Part shown: one piece after another, positions 12,240-23,599 of the stretch
Layout: every line of letters begins with the position of its first letter
How positions within the stretch are numbered: the first letter of the stretch is position 1
Assembly: GCF_021018895.1 (NCBI RefSeq)
Contig: NC_079371.1
Location: 6,344,501 to 6,408,500 of the forward strand
Reading direction: 5' to 3'
DNA: 64,000 nucleotides
From: Seriola aureovittata
Lineage: Eukaryota > Chordata > Actinopteri > Carangiformes > Carangidae
Made by a program: the position numbers and the translations under genes
The notes under the pieces: generated by a model
Told to the model about the DNA's origin: nothing
The model's database searches: none
Seen by the model: the letters and a program-made list of their open reading frames with translations, nothing else

Positions 12240-13790
12240 CATCTTTCTTGAATGTTGTTAATTCAGCTTGGGATTCTTTTCAAAAGTTCTGGCACAAGTT
12301 GTGTCTCAGCAGCTTTCTGCCCACAATCTACCAGTATTTTTTTTTCTCCTTTTTAGTCTGCCTTTAGGGCCTGCCACTCCACTTACAATTGATCTGCTTA
12401 CTATAGATTCAGATTCCACCTTTGTGCTTCTCTTACTCAATCCTAGTGCAGCTTTTAACACCACAGATGATTGTATATTCCCAGACCAACTGGAAAAACA
12501 TTTTGCGATCTCCAGCCTACCTCTAGGTCTTACTTATCTGATGGAACACTGCATTTCCTACAATACTACTACATCCAGTGTAGTGCATGAACATGTTCAA
12601 TGATCACCGTTCATTGAACGCATTCATTGAACGCATTCATATTTTTTGTGAATGCTGAGCTTCTGTGTTATACAATAATTCATTTAGTTTGGGAGTGGCA
12701 ATGATTTGGGGCTGGTGATGGATGGGTAGAAAAAGAATAGCGGCCTATTTATTTACGGAACAAATGAACATGACGTAGTTCATTTTTGGAACTGTGAACT
12801 TGGTTAAAAATTTTAAAGAAATGAACTATGAATGTGAACTTGTTCATTTTAAGTGTGAACTGGCACAACACTGACTACATCAGTATTTTTTGATATGAAA
12901 TTTGGAGTACCCCAAGATTCTGATCTTGGCCCTCTGCTCATTTCTCTCTACATTTTAACTCTTGAAAAAATTATTTGCAAATATTGAATACATTTCTTTT
13001 CTTCTCAAATTATCAAATTAGAATCCTGCTTGTCATCTGTGAAAAGCTGGATGTCACGAAATTTCCTGCTCCTATGTTCGGATAAAACTGAGATGCTGAC
13101 CATTGGCCTGTCCTGACATAGACACCAGTTTGCTAAAGTAAAAGTAACTCTCAATAACTATATGAGTTCTCAGCCAAGAACCTTGGTGGTGTTATGTCTC
13201 TTTTGAGAGAAGATTCAAAGGTCCAATGGCTTGGAGATTGGGTTTTCATAGAAAATCACAAGTAAGGAAATCTTGATCTTGATAAGTCAACAATTGATGA
13301 AATCTGGAACAAATGGTGATTTTTTAATTTATTTATAGAAACAGCAAAATATCTAAATTTTACAACCCTGAGAACAGTTTTAATATTACACCAGCAGAGT
13401 CATTTCAAAGAAGACTTTATCTGAATCCATTTGATGTTATTTTATCTGCCAGATATTTGCTTTTCATTTCATCATGCTCATATCTGCTCACATCATCTGT
13501 CAGAAACAATAGGCAGCCCCAGTAATGTGAAAATCCAATTCACCCAAAGAGCCACCTTGGCTCTGTGAAGCTGTGTGTCTCATTAACAAAGTCACAGTTG
13601 AAAGCCCTTACTTTTAAGCTGGTGATTCAAGAGAAGATTGTCAAAGCAGGGTCAAGGTTAAGGCAATGTCTATCGCTGCTGCAAATGAATCAAAATGCAG
13701 CAGTGAGAGAAATGTGGAACAACTCTCATCTCATCAGTCTCAGCTGGTTGCCACTGGTTGAGTTTGGTTTGTCCAAAGGCCAAGTCAACA
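12240..13790 (+). mobile_element. Dead L2-like LINE reverse transcriptase
   Basis: Phrases in order match an L2/CR1-type polymerase: FFSKVLAQVVSQQLSAH, then LLLLNPSAAFNTTDDCIFPD (the usual L-D-L-S-A-A-F-D-T core with both Asp changed to Asn). After a 298-base insertion come FGVPQDSDLGPLL, KSWMSRNFLLLCSDKTEML, AKNLGVV and finally LLQMNQNAAVREMWNNSH with SLSWLPL. Frameshifts and stops separate the pieces, and the FADD active-site block is not seen. The element is not functional. Its 5' end is unclear. Confidence 0.8.
12576..12873. mobile_element. hAT-type MITE inserted in the L2 LINE
   Basis: The 298-base element begins CAGTGTAGTGC and ends GCACAACACTG, which are inverted repeats with one mismatch. 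It is flanked by a perfect 8-base duplication ACTACATC (12568-12575 and 12874-12881). Removing the element and one duplicate brings the two halves of the LINE polymerase back together. Near 12610 it carries a short tandem repeat, TTCATTGAACGCA. It has no transposase frame, so it was mobilised in trans. Confidence 0.9.
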
Positions 13791-13829
13791 TGGAGGTACC
13801 ATGCTGTTCCACTCAATCATTTCTGTGAA

Positions 13830-16315
13830 GCATGAATGATTGATTCTGTATTGAGTCGTGACTCAGACACTGAATAAGTCATTAAGAGGGCTGAAATTAT
13901 ATCATGTCAACTAGACTCTGCAGGAGTAACACTAATACTTTCAAGTGAAAAAGGACCTCGTAGACATGGGTCATCTTTTGACTTCCCTTCCTGACTGTTT
14001 GTCCTGACCTACATTATTGTAACAGAATAGTATTAGTATTTTACTACTATTTTACAGGTTTCACTGTGTTCGGAGAGATTATTACATCTAAGATAAAACA
14101 AGACTAGGTCAAAACCTAGTATATGACTGAACTGCATCTTGTCAATCTGCAAAATTGTATGTAGTTCAAAACTGTGGTGGAACCGCTGTTAACAACTGAC
14201 ATCACTGCGTCATATTTGCATTCTGCCTAGTCACAGCCAGTTTTATCCCTTTATCTGTTTGCTTCTCTCCTACTCTGTGTGCTCACATATACAGTGTTTC
14301 AACAGAGTCAAATTCCCAATGAAGCTGTTCTCATTTATGACTGAAACGCAGCCCATTAAGACTACATGTGCACTTCCAAGCCATTTCCAAACTGCTGCTC
14401 TGCTGCTGCTAAAATCCTGATTTCATAACCGCGACATCATCTGACAAAATCACCAAACACATAAATGAAAGACAAAGACTGTGCAGCCATATTTACTTGG
14501 AAAATGATCGCTCAGAGAGAAAGTTAGATGAGACAGAATACTTTCTCATAATGTCTCTCACACATCGCCCAACCTCCGTCTGGGTAAAAAGCTGCTGATC
14601 CGCCTCTCTGCCACAAACTGAACAGAGTAGATGCAAGAGGGCATTCCTGTAAATGCTGCCCTAAAAGAACCTGTTTGTGCCAATTCATTTTGAAAGAGCA
14701 ACGAACAATGGTGTAACTTTATGATTCAGTCATAGGACATTCGAATTAACAATGATGTAACTTTATCAGTCAGTCATTTAGTTGGTCAGTGATACTGAAC
14801 TGGCTTTGAATCACAGTGTAACATATCATCACAGTAATGCTGGAATTATGCCTTTGCAAACCTATGAACAGAAGGGTGTTATGGGTAATCGTCAGCAGCA
14901 GACACTCACAGAGAAGCTGACACACTCACTTTCCAAATGTCAACAACGCATTGTGTGGACGTGAACGTCAAAGCAAGCTGGACAGTTGATTCAGGTCTGG
15001 TCTGAGGTGTGTTTAATTCAAATTTGTGGTTTGCCTGAGGTGGAAGAATTTCCTGCAGTATATTACATTTCATTTCTCTGCCTCTGATCATGAAATTTAT
15101 TTCCATTTTGCAGTCAGAGTGTACCCTCTGCACATACATATAACCCCTGATACAGTTTCTGTCAATTTGGTCTGAGCCCCACAGCCAATGGCTTTGAATC
15201 AACTGACATTCCCTTTGCTCTGTGGAAGCCAGCGGCCAGTTAATTATTTATCATACACTTAAAGCAACAGGTAGGAAACTTCATATACAGTATTCCTTTA
15301 TTTTATTTTTATCTTACCTCTGCAAAGCTCACAGCTACGTGTTTGAACTTATTTCCTTTCCAAAGTCAAAACGAATGTACAAAATGAAGGAAATAGTCCT
15401 TAAATGAAGCTGCAGCCAACAACTTTTATAGTTTAAAATCCTTCTTTCATCTTTCTAATTCTCTTGTGATTGGCAGATTCAATAAGGCGAATGAATACAG
15501 GATGATGTCTGGCTTATTATGGTGTCCCTGATATTTTAAAACTGATATTGACAGGCCATTGGTCTGTCTGAAGGGACTGTGGTTAAAATGAATTTGTCAA
15601 TAGGAAGCTGATTCCCCCTGTGCCCCGGAGTCATGAGCTTGTGAACTCTGAAGACTGATTTCAGACCAAGGCTTTGCTGATCTCCTGGACTCTTTGATTG
15701 GCCTTTAGCGCCACTAAATGCTCCCTCAGGGGCGGTGGGGCTGATGGCCGGGGACTATTTCCTTCACAATGAGGAAGCTTTCAATATCAAACCACTAACC
15801 TAAAAGGAGAGGAGGAAAGGGAGACATTGGGAGAGAGAAAGAACGGCGGAAGCTGATGACAGAAGTGGGATAAGTGAAGTATGATAAATTAAAAAAAGAG
15901 GCAATATCTCTTCCGTCTATCTCTTTGAAATTACATTTTAATATGATATTGGCTATCTGGTCGTGAGAAGAACAACCACATTACTGCAAGCTCATTACAT
16001 CAAAATAAAACACTACACAATTTTCCTTCAAGGGAAAATTACACAATTGGTCACATAATTCAATGTATAGTTATTGTAAAAAAAATTTGCATACCAGTAT
16101 GTACTTGCATGTTTACATCAATTGGGGATGGGAGTTGGGGTTATTATGTTCCTTTTGGTATGATGTATATAAGATGACATCTGATCATTTACATGGAAAG
16201 AGAAACCTCATGGGATCTCTGTACAAGTGCATTCATAATCATGAAAACACACAGCAGGCACAATAAAATGCATGGATTGCAAAACTGCCTTCAAGTAGTG
16301 GATGGCTTCTTGACC
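13830..16315. other. Gene-free stretch
   Basis: No coding exon is supported. The part around 15560-15790 is richer in GC and in balanced, non-repetitive sequence than its surroundings and may hold a conserved non-coding element. The rest shows nothing I can name. Confidence 0.35.

Positions 16316-16319
<4 letters not shown>

Positions 16320-16366
<47 letters not shown>
16320..16366. repeat. (TG)n microsatellite
   Basis: An uninterrupted TG run of about 47 bases. Frames read through it on the + strand are not real genes. Confidence 0.95.
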
Positions 16367-16367
<1 letters not shown>

Positions 16368-16915
16368 TTTATACATCCACCTCACCTACAGACAACATCA
16401 GCACAACCAGGCAAGTGAAACTACATCAGCACAAAATTTGGATCATCCCAACTGAGAGCAATCCATCATAAAATTACCAGGAGCCAGTGTGGTGTGTGTC
16501 CATGTGAAAACAACGGCAATGAAACCTCATGTAACCAGAACATTTTGCACAATTGCAAGAACAGTGTTGTGAAAAATAAGAGTGTGGAGGTTTGGATGGT
16601 GCATGAATGTTTTAGTGTATGTCTTCAACAGTGATGGCACAGATTTGGATCCCTTCCCATACTTGTTGTCAGTCAACTTTGAAAAATCTTAATTTTCAGT
16701 CAACAGTCTTTCCTGAACCATTACCATACACTCTCAGCTGAGTAAACTTACATACATAAGTTGCCACTTGGATTCTGTAAATATATGCCAAATGTTTCCC
16801 ACACATGTAATATGCAGATGTGAAGTAGTTGCATAAGAACACTTGTGCATTTTATTGCAGACACACAGGAATATTACGTACACACACAGCTTCTCCTATA
16901 CATCATCCTCTATAT

Positions 16916-17200
16916 CAGTGGCTCCCAAGCTTTTTGACTCATGGCCCACTTGAAAATCTCAAAAATGCTGGCGGCCCACATCAGACCCCATAACAATACA
17001 AGTACGATGTGGTCACAGTGATACGAAAAAAAAAAAAAAAATGAAAGGAGGTTTTTAAACATTTTTAAAGGTGTTAAATATAATTTATTTTCAAGACATC
17101 TTAAAACATTATTTATTTTTTCATTTTTTTATTATTCAATTTTTTCACAAAACTGTACAGTCTTGCAATACCTTCATGGTCCACAGGTTGGGAACCACTT
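16916..17200. mobile_element. hAT-type MITE, 285 bp
   Basis: The left end CAGTGGCTCCCAAGC and right end GGTTGGGAACCACT are inverted repeats with two mismatches and a changed last base. The flanks carry a perfect 8-base duplication CTCTATAT (16908-16915 and 17201-17208). The interior has GGCCCAC motifs and an A16 run near 17026, as in many vertebrate hAT-derived MITEs. It encodes no protein. Confidence 0.9.
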
Positions 17201-17439
17201 CTCTATATCCTGGTCAATCAAACACTGAGCCTTCCTACATGGTGCACAAACGCAAAGACAAACACAAACACATAAATATTAATACTGTATATCTTCCCTT
17301 CCCCACTGCTTTGATCTGTTACTTACTAATAGGTCAAATAATGTTGTGTTGCCCATACTATACATATAGACCTTAGCTCTTCACGAGAGAGACAAGAAAG
17401 GCAAAAGAGGAAGTCGAAGAGCATAAAGTCACTGATCCT

Positions 17440-18120
17440 CATGAAAGGAGTATATACTATCATAGTTTAATGAAATATCAGGCTAAAACTACATTTCATG
17501 TAAAACTTAAGTGGGAAAATGAATTGAATATCGCAATGAATATCAGAAGAAGACTGGCATTATGTATGTTTGTAGCACTGCACGCATCCACAAATTCAAA
17601 TAAACAGGGAGAACTTAATTGGAAAAACCTAATTAATCTCTTTATTACACCTCATATAAAAACCAAACAACTCCTAAGGCAACAAACATGCTGGAGGCAT
17701 TGTGCCCATACAGATGCAATTCACACACATATCTTCTGGAGGTGTCCAATAATAAAATCCTTTTGGGAAAGAGTGAACTCAGTATTGAATGAGGTATTAG
17801 GATAAACATTTTCCAAAAAGTGTTCAATTTTATGGAAAAATAACTAAACAGGTGCTGAAGTGAGATAATTACTTGGTCAAAATTCTGCTCCCACCTGGTG
17901 GGAAGGCCATTACAAGAAACTGGCTGGATAGGGAGCCACCCACACAGGGACAGTGGTTAGATAGAGCACAGGGAATATTTGTGATGGAGAAAATGAGTTA
18001 TTCTCTGAGAGTGAGAAAAGATTAGTTTAACAGAAAATGGAAAAAATACATCGACAATATGTGATTTTTTATTGACAATAATGTAAATGATTGTGTAATA
18101 GTTTAATAAACAAAATGTAC
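17440..18120 (+). mobile_element. L1-type LINE, 3' fragment
   Basis: The plus strand encodes the C-terminal part of an L1-like ORF2: LKWENELN, later TPHIKTKQLLRQQTCWRHC and HTHIFWRCPIIKSFWERV, the usual Cys/Trp block. After a frame break it continues as LPPGGKAITRNWL, PPTQGQWLDR, VMEKMSYSLRVRKD and RKWKKYID. Stops and frameshifts show it is dead. The polymerase core is missing, consistent with 5' truncation at insertion. Confidence 0.8.
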
Positions 18121-19530
18121 TGTAAACAATAATACTAGCTGTAACATGTAACTACCTCATTGCAGTCGTATCTTCTGATGTTATGAGTCAGTTTTATTTG
18201 TGTATTTATAAAGGCAATAAAGACTGAGGTGATACAAAAAAAGGGGTAAATACAGTTGAGTATTTACACTGACTAAATACCCATGAGTGGCTTCGTCGCA
18301 CTATGACTTTAGGATTATTGACTGTGACTGAAGGTGTGATGTAAGTAATGCAGGTAACACTGAAACCGTGAGACTGCCACCAAAGTAGGGATTGCATCTG
18401 GTGGCAACATGCATTAACAGTTTCACAGTGCATTAATGCATCTGCTCCTCTCTCTGTGAGGCAGGTTGGCCGGCACTGACCACTGACATGTTTCTGTGTG
18501 AAATACTGTCAGACACTGACAATAATATCCTGCAAAGGCATAATTTTATACTTCGAAAAGATCATAATAGTGAAGGTTCCTGGATGTTTTCAGTGTCAGG
18601 GGTATATAAACTTAAAGCATTTGACAATTATTTCAAATTCTTTGTCGTAAACCTGCAATGACACACAGTAAATGGGGTTGGCCAAAATATTATCAACACC
18701 TCAAAGGTAAAGTCACCACAGCTGCTGAGCTGAATAAACATCTCCCTGACAACAGTGTAAAAAAAAGCTATTTAATCAACTTAATGAGGTCGGATTTTAT
18801 CATGGGATTGAAGTGATGGATGACATTAGATGTAGTTAGGTGTACCTAATAAACTCCATCTACTGTGTGGCTACCTGCAGCCATACAGGTAATATTTTTA
18901 ATAGACAAATATTCTGATTATTAGCTGTTTCACATAAGGGTTTCACCTGACCATTACTTTCAAACAATAGTCCAAACCAAAAGATGCTCAGTTTAAAATT
19001 GAAGAATTATGTCAGCACTGTTAAATACCAACAATAATGCATCACATCTTCTAGATTTCATAGATTTACTGGGTGTACCTAATAAACACACAAGTCGGTG
19101 TATGTCTAAGACAAATCAGGATCATCTACCACAGTACTCACACCTTTATGAGACAGCTGGACAATCGGATCGCTTCTCACACTGTAGCAAATAACTACAA
19201 TAGCATATTTTGCAACAATCTACCATAGAGTGAATTCTTGTTCAAAAACCAGATTTGCAAGTCCTGGTTATTGTTCCATTTAATTACAATAAACATCTCT
19301 TTCCTAATGAGAGTTATTTAGAAAGTAGACGTAAGAGGAGAAAGCCGTCCTACTGTTTGTGGAGTGGTCCTGAGGTGTTGTTTATATCAGAGGTCATTCT
19401 TAAATAAGTGCAACACAAATTCTCTTGTTGTTTTGTGTCGTTAGAGAGCAGCATTTGTTCAGACACTCAAGTGGGGCTTTTCTTCTCATTGACCTGAATT
19501 GGCAGAGAGGGTGCAAATACATTCTCCCTG
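18121..19530. other. Gene-free stretch
   Basis: No gene recognised. The phrase GTGTACCTAATAAAC occurs twice (near 18840 and 19074). It resembles the end of a common fish DNA transposon, so small decayed transposon ends are likely. Confidence 0.3.
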
Positions 19531-19532
19531 GA

Positions 19533-19577
<45 letters not shown>
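19533..19577. repeat. Compound (TG)n(AG)n microsatellite
   Basis: About eight TG units run directly into about fourteen AG units. Confidence 0.95.
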
Positions 19578-19579
<2 letters not shown>

Positions 19580-19580
<1 letters not shown>

Positions 19581-22500
19581 GAGATGGGAGAGAAAAGCCT
19601 GGCTCTCTCTTATATCCATATAAATCTCTTCCAGCTCCACACTTCAAACAATCAGCAGTGCATTATGAGGTTTGAAATGGACACGACTGATTGATCCTTT
19701 CTTCTTCTACCCTTCAGGGTCTACTGCCAAAGACTGTGTCTTCATCCCCAACAATTAATCTAATAAGGCTTAATAAAAGCATCCATTACCGAGGCGGCGG
19801 CATCGACAGGCAGGAGGAGAGTGTTTACCGATGAATAATCAAACGCGGGAAAATACTGATTGGTCTGCTGATCCAAACAACCTCCAAAGCTGCCACATTA
19901 TCAACCATGTATTCAGCCAATGAGGTGGTCCTCATCAGTTTTCTGTCAGTCAAATTGGAACCTTCAGCCTTTAAACCATCATCCACAGCCACATGGTTTG
20001 TGAAAGTAATAATAAGAAGGAAGAAATACCACATATTAATTCTCACAATTCACATTTTATATTTTGTAAAAAGGCAATGGTGACTCACTTTCTAGCACTA
20101 CATTCCCAGCAGAATCAACATACCGTTATTAAACACACAAACAGGATAGCAGAGCGAAAATTGCCGTGGCTTGCAGGGTTTATTTTCACTTCCTCAGCTG
20201 CTCAGATAAAGCAAAACACAACTTCAGGCAATGTGAACACTGGGGAACAGGTAATTCTGATGTGTTCATTCTCTGTCTTGTCTTTGATGAGTTGCACCAC
20301 TGAGGCAAGGAGCATCTTAGTAAGTTTTCTCTGATACCTTCAGGAATGCAGCGAGGAAAAAAACAGAGTCTAGAGACACCACCTACGACTGTCTTAAATT
20401 GTGAATATGCCACAGACACAAATGTCTTTTGTTTTAATCCAAACACACTAAATAAGAAATAACCTCATAAAAGAGTCATTCGAGAACCTGTAAACATCTG
20501 TGTTTTGAGACTATCTTCAAGTTATTTGACGTTTCATTTTCCATGTTTTTTCACTGAGATAATTTCTCAGGTTTTTCCGGATGCCCGTGGCCCAGCTTGT
20601 GTTGGTCCCAGCTCTGACAACACAACCATGCTCAGCCTGCTGTTTAAAAAACAGAAATATACAAGACTGCAGACAGTATGACAGCGAGGGTGGTAACGTG
20701 CTACGAAGAGAATTTGTTTGGTTTGACTTAAAACATGTCTGGGCCAGTGGGAGTCAAGAGATTAGAGAAGTGGATTTACTGCTGAAAGCCACTCCTTTGA
20801 ATTTCCAGGCTGATGGGGAAAAATGTGGGAGGAGAGACCAAACAACTAACACGCTCACCTCCCTGAAATACCATCGATTAGGCCTTGATGAAGGAACTTT
20901 ATCAGCGGCTGCTGCAGTGGAGCTGCTTAAGGCCCAAAAGTAGTACAGTGAATGTGTGCAGCTGTGCAGCATGTATGTGAAGTAACAAAGTGTGTGCACG
21001 TCCAGGCGAAGTCTCCAGGTTGAATTAAATAATTACAGCAGTAGAAATGAGGCACTGTAGCTGAATGTTAGACAGATATTCTATTTTCTTGTATAAGTCC
21101 CAGTAAAGCAGCAGTTAAAGCATCTTTAGTCTCTGTAATATGGTGCCTTTCAGAATGATACAGATGTGGATGTCATGGTTTTGATTAGATTGCTCAAAGG
21201 TGAGCAAGTCATTGGAGAATAAGAGCAATGTGGAGTTGTAGAGGACGTTTTTCCCCCCTCACCTGTGTTGTTACTGTAGATCAAGAGTTGAAGGATGAAG
21301 GACAAACTTCCAAGTTTTTGACAACTGCTAATCCTGCTAGTGACTGTGACCCATGAGGTAGCAGGTAAGGCTGCTGTTCATATCTGATTGGATAAATTTG
21401 TGTATAGATCTTTTCCGCACTGACACTACATACCTGTACACGGTTATTCAGGGAAATACAGAAACAGATGAGATTCCATTAACATGAGTTAGTCCAAAGG
21501 TAAAAAATGAAGTAGTCCAGTACAGAAACTTGATTCAGAAAACCTAGACTGCTAAAAAAGTTAAGTTGTCTGTTGTGCTAAAAAAAATGCACCACCAGTG
21601 AAAAATCAACATTAAGTCCCCATACGAATTATGACACAATGACAAAGCATATAGAAAATCTAAAGAGTAAAATTGGAAAAAAGGACTCTAAAATACATAA
21701 TAGAAAGCCCAAAAGTAATTTAACAGTTACACATTAATGTTGCATTAACAACATATGAGCCACAGACAGCTAGCATAATGGTTTGAATAGCAGAAAACAG
21801 ATGTTCACGTCATATGGCAGGTAAAGATGGGAAAGATTCCCATGCTAATGACTTCCGAGCGTTCATGTTATTGGACAACTCAAGGCTGTTGAGTGATTGC
21901 AGAGGTGGTAGTGTGGGAGTCAAAAATACTGCACACTGACACCATATCAATTAAATGTAGGTTTAATTACAATGAACAATATGTGACACATCCATATTTG
22001 TTTTGTTTTCAGGCACTTCTGTATTAGTAAATGCCAGGTCGGACGTATTAGAGCTTAACAATCATTATAATAATCCAAGTTTCCCAGTTGTAATGACAAC
22101 TGGGATGATGATGTGAATGCTACTTACACATGGGGAACTGGAAATCACATATTACAGGAAATTCCAGTATGTTGGGAATGCAGCACAGGTCTACCTACAG
22201 ATAATGCTCCAACAAGGGCATTTAGGGAGCAGATAAAAGAAGCCAAAAGATGCAACTGCTTGAGCATAAAATTCTGTGACATGCTCCGCTGTCAGCAGGT
22301 GAAATCTAAAGATTAGTGTTGAGAAAACTAACAGTGGAAACTGAAGCTTGAATCAATTCACAAATTTCACTGAGTCTTTAAGCTGAGTGGATAAATAATG
22401 AGACTCGCTGCTCTTTCTTTATCTGTGTTAGACTGAGCAGGTGCATGCAGGTGAAAGCTGGAAACCCTTCATGATTTCATGAATTAAATCCACTTGAATC

Positions 22501-23020
22501 ATGATGCTTAGCCCGTTTCCACAATCAAGACAGGGGCTGAGCACAGCAGGGTGCAGTTCCACCTGGGAAGGAGTTAATATTTGACATGAAAGCTGTGCTG
22601 AGCAGATCGAAAACGTATACTTTAATACCATTTAATTTTCTGACCATGCACTGATAACACAGATTAAATGATTCCGTACCTGTCATCAGGCTTGTATTTT
22701 TTCTGTGCCTATACCAGCACTGTCCTCGGTGGCTAAATCACAGTTGACCAGTAAAACCTTTAACTTTTCTCATTATCACTGCTGACTGCAAGTGCTGGAG
22801 CAGCAATCAAGTGGATGTCTGTTCACAGCGGCCAATTCACAGCCTTCTACATGATTATGGAGTCGCAGAGGTGTTTGGTAATTAAGTGGAGGAGCTCTGA
22901 GGTCCCGGAGCTGGTCAGCATCAATCCTGACAGAAGCATGACACCCAGCATCAGGAAGAAGGAAGAGCAGGCCGGTTAGCAAGGACAGCTTCTTCCTGCT
23001 GCTCTCGCTTACTGTTCACC
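19580..23020. other. Gene-free stretch
   Basis: No gene is supported. The 120-codon plus frame at 20581-20943 has no recognisable domain, and the opposite strand is equally open, so I do not call it. The parts around 19735-19900 and 22790-22980 are non-repetitive and balanced in composition and are candidates for conserved non-coding sequence. Nothing else is identifiable. Confidence 0.3.
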
Positions 23021-23024
23021 CTCA

Positions 23025-23088
23025 ACTCCCCCCAACCCCCCCAACCCCCCCAACCCCCCCATCCCCACCATCCCCCCACCCCTGTCCT
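23025..23088 (-). repeat. C-run array (quadruplex-type on minus strand)
   Basis: Repeats of about nine bases consist of 6-7 C separated by AA, followed by shorter C runs. The minus strand therefore has at least four runs of six or more G within 40 bases, enough for a G-quadruplex, while the plus strand could form an i-motif. Confidence 0.9.
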
Positions 23089-23197
23089 CCAGCTCCCCTT
23101 GGAATGAGCTGGGATTATGAGCTGTTCCTGCTGACTGGCCATGGTGGCTCAGTGTTGGTCTCTGGCAGTGACTGCATGTTTGCTGTGACGTGTGTCT

Positions 23198-23203
<6 letters not shown>

Positions 23204-23238
<35 letters not shown>

Positions 23239-23240
23239 CA
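23204..23240. repeat. (TG)n(CG)n microsatellite
   Basis: TG repeats end in a short GCGCGCGC block. Alternating purine-pyrimidine sequence of this kind can adopt Z-DNA. Confidence 0.9.
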
Positions 23241-23383
23241 TGAGAGAGAGCTTTAGTGTTTTTCTAAGCAACACACCCAAAATCATGAGAGCTGTGACAG
23301 GGACCATGGAAACAAACATGGGTGTCACTGGTTACACATCACTTGATACAGTACACCTTATCGTCTCCATCAATCATCGGCAT

Positions 23384-23505
<122 letters not shown>

Positions 23506-23599
23506 ATTTTATCTCTGATTTGATTTGTTTGACTAGAATTGAACCCCCCAGGTGGGTTCTTCCTTTGTTTTCTTTTCATTTTTCCTGATAAAAAAGATG

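Noticed and set aside
12268..12603. 111-codon plus-strand frame as a host gene
   Set aside because: It is the remnant of an L2-like LINE reverse transcriptase, and its end runs into the inserted MITE.
17470..17805. 111-codon plus-strand frame as a host gene
   Set aside because: It matches the C-terminal Cys/Trp block of L1-type LINE ORF2 and is followed by frameshifted L1 tail.
20581..20943. 120-codon plus-strand frame
   Set aside because: No recognisable motif; the opposite strand is also open over much of it, and no promoter or splice signals frame it.
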